Source: Bacteroidales bacterium
Lineage (GTDB): Bacteria; Bacteroidota; Bacteroidia; Bacteroidales; Bacteroidaceae
DNA: 5,424 bases
Direction of reading: 5' to 3'
NCBI GenBank assembly: GCA_004557035.1
Contig: SFFB01000056.1
Span: 1-5,424, forward strand
Shown here: positions 5,405 through 5,424 of the stretch, in pieces
How the letters are laid out: the number at the start of each line of letters is the position of its first letter
Numbering within the stretch: the stretch's first letter is position 1
Notes under the pieces: model-generated
Seen by the model: only the letters and a program-made list of their open reading frames with translations
What the model was told of the DNA's origin: nothing
The model's database searches: none
Made by a program: the position numbers and the translations under genes

Positions 5405-5424
5405 ACTCGCCTTGCACTAACTTT

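Larger units (their letters stand above)
5277..5424. repeat. Tandem 85-86-base repeat units, second unit cut by the window end
   Basis: Unit 1 runs 5277-5362 and unit 2 from 5363 to beyond the window. Both open with GCTCGG (5277, 5363; 86 apart) and share the exact 14-mer CTTGCACTAACTTT (5326, 5411; 85 apart), with diverged but alignable sequence between, so one base is lost within unit 2. Each unit begins with an A/T-rich stem-loop followed by a CTCGC-CTTGCAC segment. The period is not a multiple of three, which argues against a coding repeat. Whether more units follow cannot be seen. The style resembles repetitive intergenic sequence of Prevotella, an unverified recollection. Confidence 0.8.

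Overview
The window looks like chromosomal DNA from a member of the Bacteroidota, most likely Prevotella or a close relative. The evidence is an exact Bacteroidota-type promoter (TTTG, then TAnnTTTG), an A-rich leader without a Shine-Dalgarno sequence before the second gene, GC-rich coding sequence beside AT-rich intergenic DNA, and the two protein families present. The genus is an inference from style, not from a marker gene.

Layout. Positions 2-1756 (+) hold a family 20 beta-N-acetylhexosaminidase that lacks only its extreme N-terminus, which lies left of the window. A 124-base gap (1757-1880) carries a well-formed promoter for the next gene. Positions 1881-4706 (+) hold a complete 941-residue secreted M16 (PqqL/pitrilysin-like) zinc peptidase with two tandem M16 halves, of which only the first keeps the zinc site. 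It is followed by a weak hairpin and then a strong intrinsic terminator (4757-4795). Both genes probably act outside the cytoplasm, one trimming terminal GlcNAc/GalNAc from glycans and the other degrading peptides. Their adjacency does not by itself prove a shared pathway, and the promoter between them suggests separate control of the peptidase.

The last 718 bases (4707-5424) contain no convincing protein gene but are dense in structure. In order: three exact copies of a 10-nt core at exactly 21-base spacing plus a decayed fourth copy (4976-5048); a leftward-facing intrinsic terminator (5069-5095) with no recognisable gene to serve; a strong Shine-Dalgarno plus ATG on the minus strand opening a 9-codon frame whose start sits in a 9-bp hairpin (5197-5240); a chain of mutually exclusive helices (5209-5320) laid out like an attenuator; and at least two tandem 85-86-base units (5277-5424, cut by the window edge) whose hairpin stems differ by compensatory base-pair changes.

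The most interesting material is this right-hand block. The compensatory changes between the tandem units are direct evidence for a maintained RNA or DNA stem-loop. The alternative pairings and the orphan leftward terminator raise the possibility of a minus-strand small RNA or leader. A repeat-element explanation is equally open. All of this rests on reading the sequence only; no database search or folding calculation was run.
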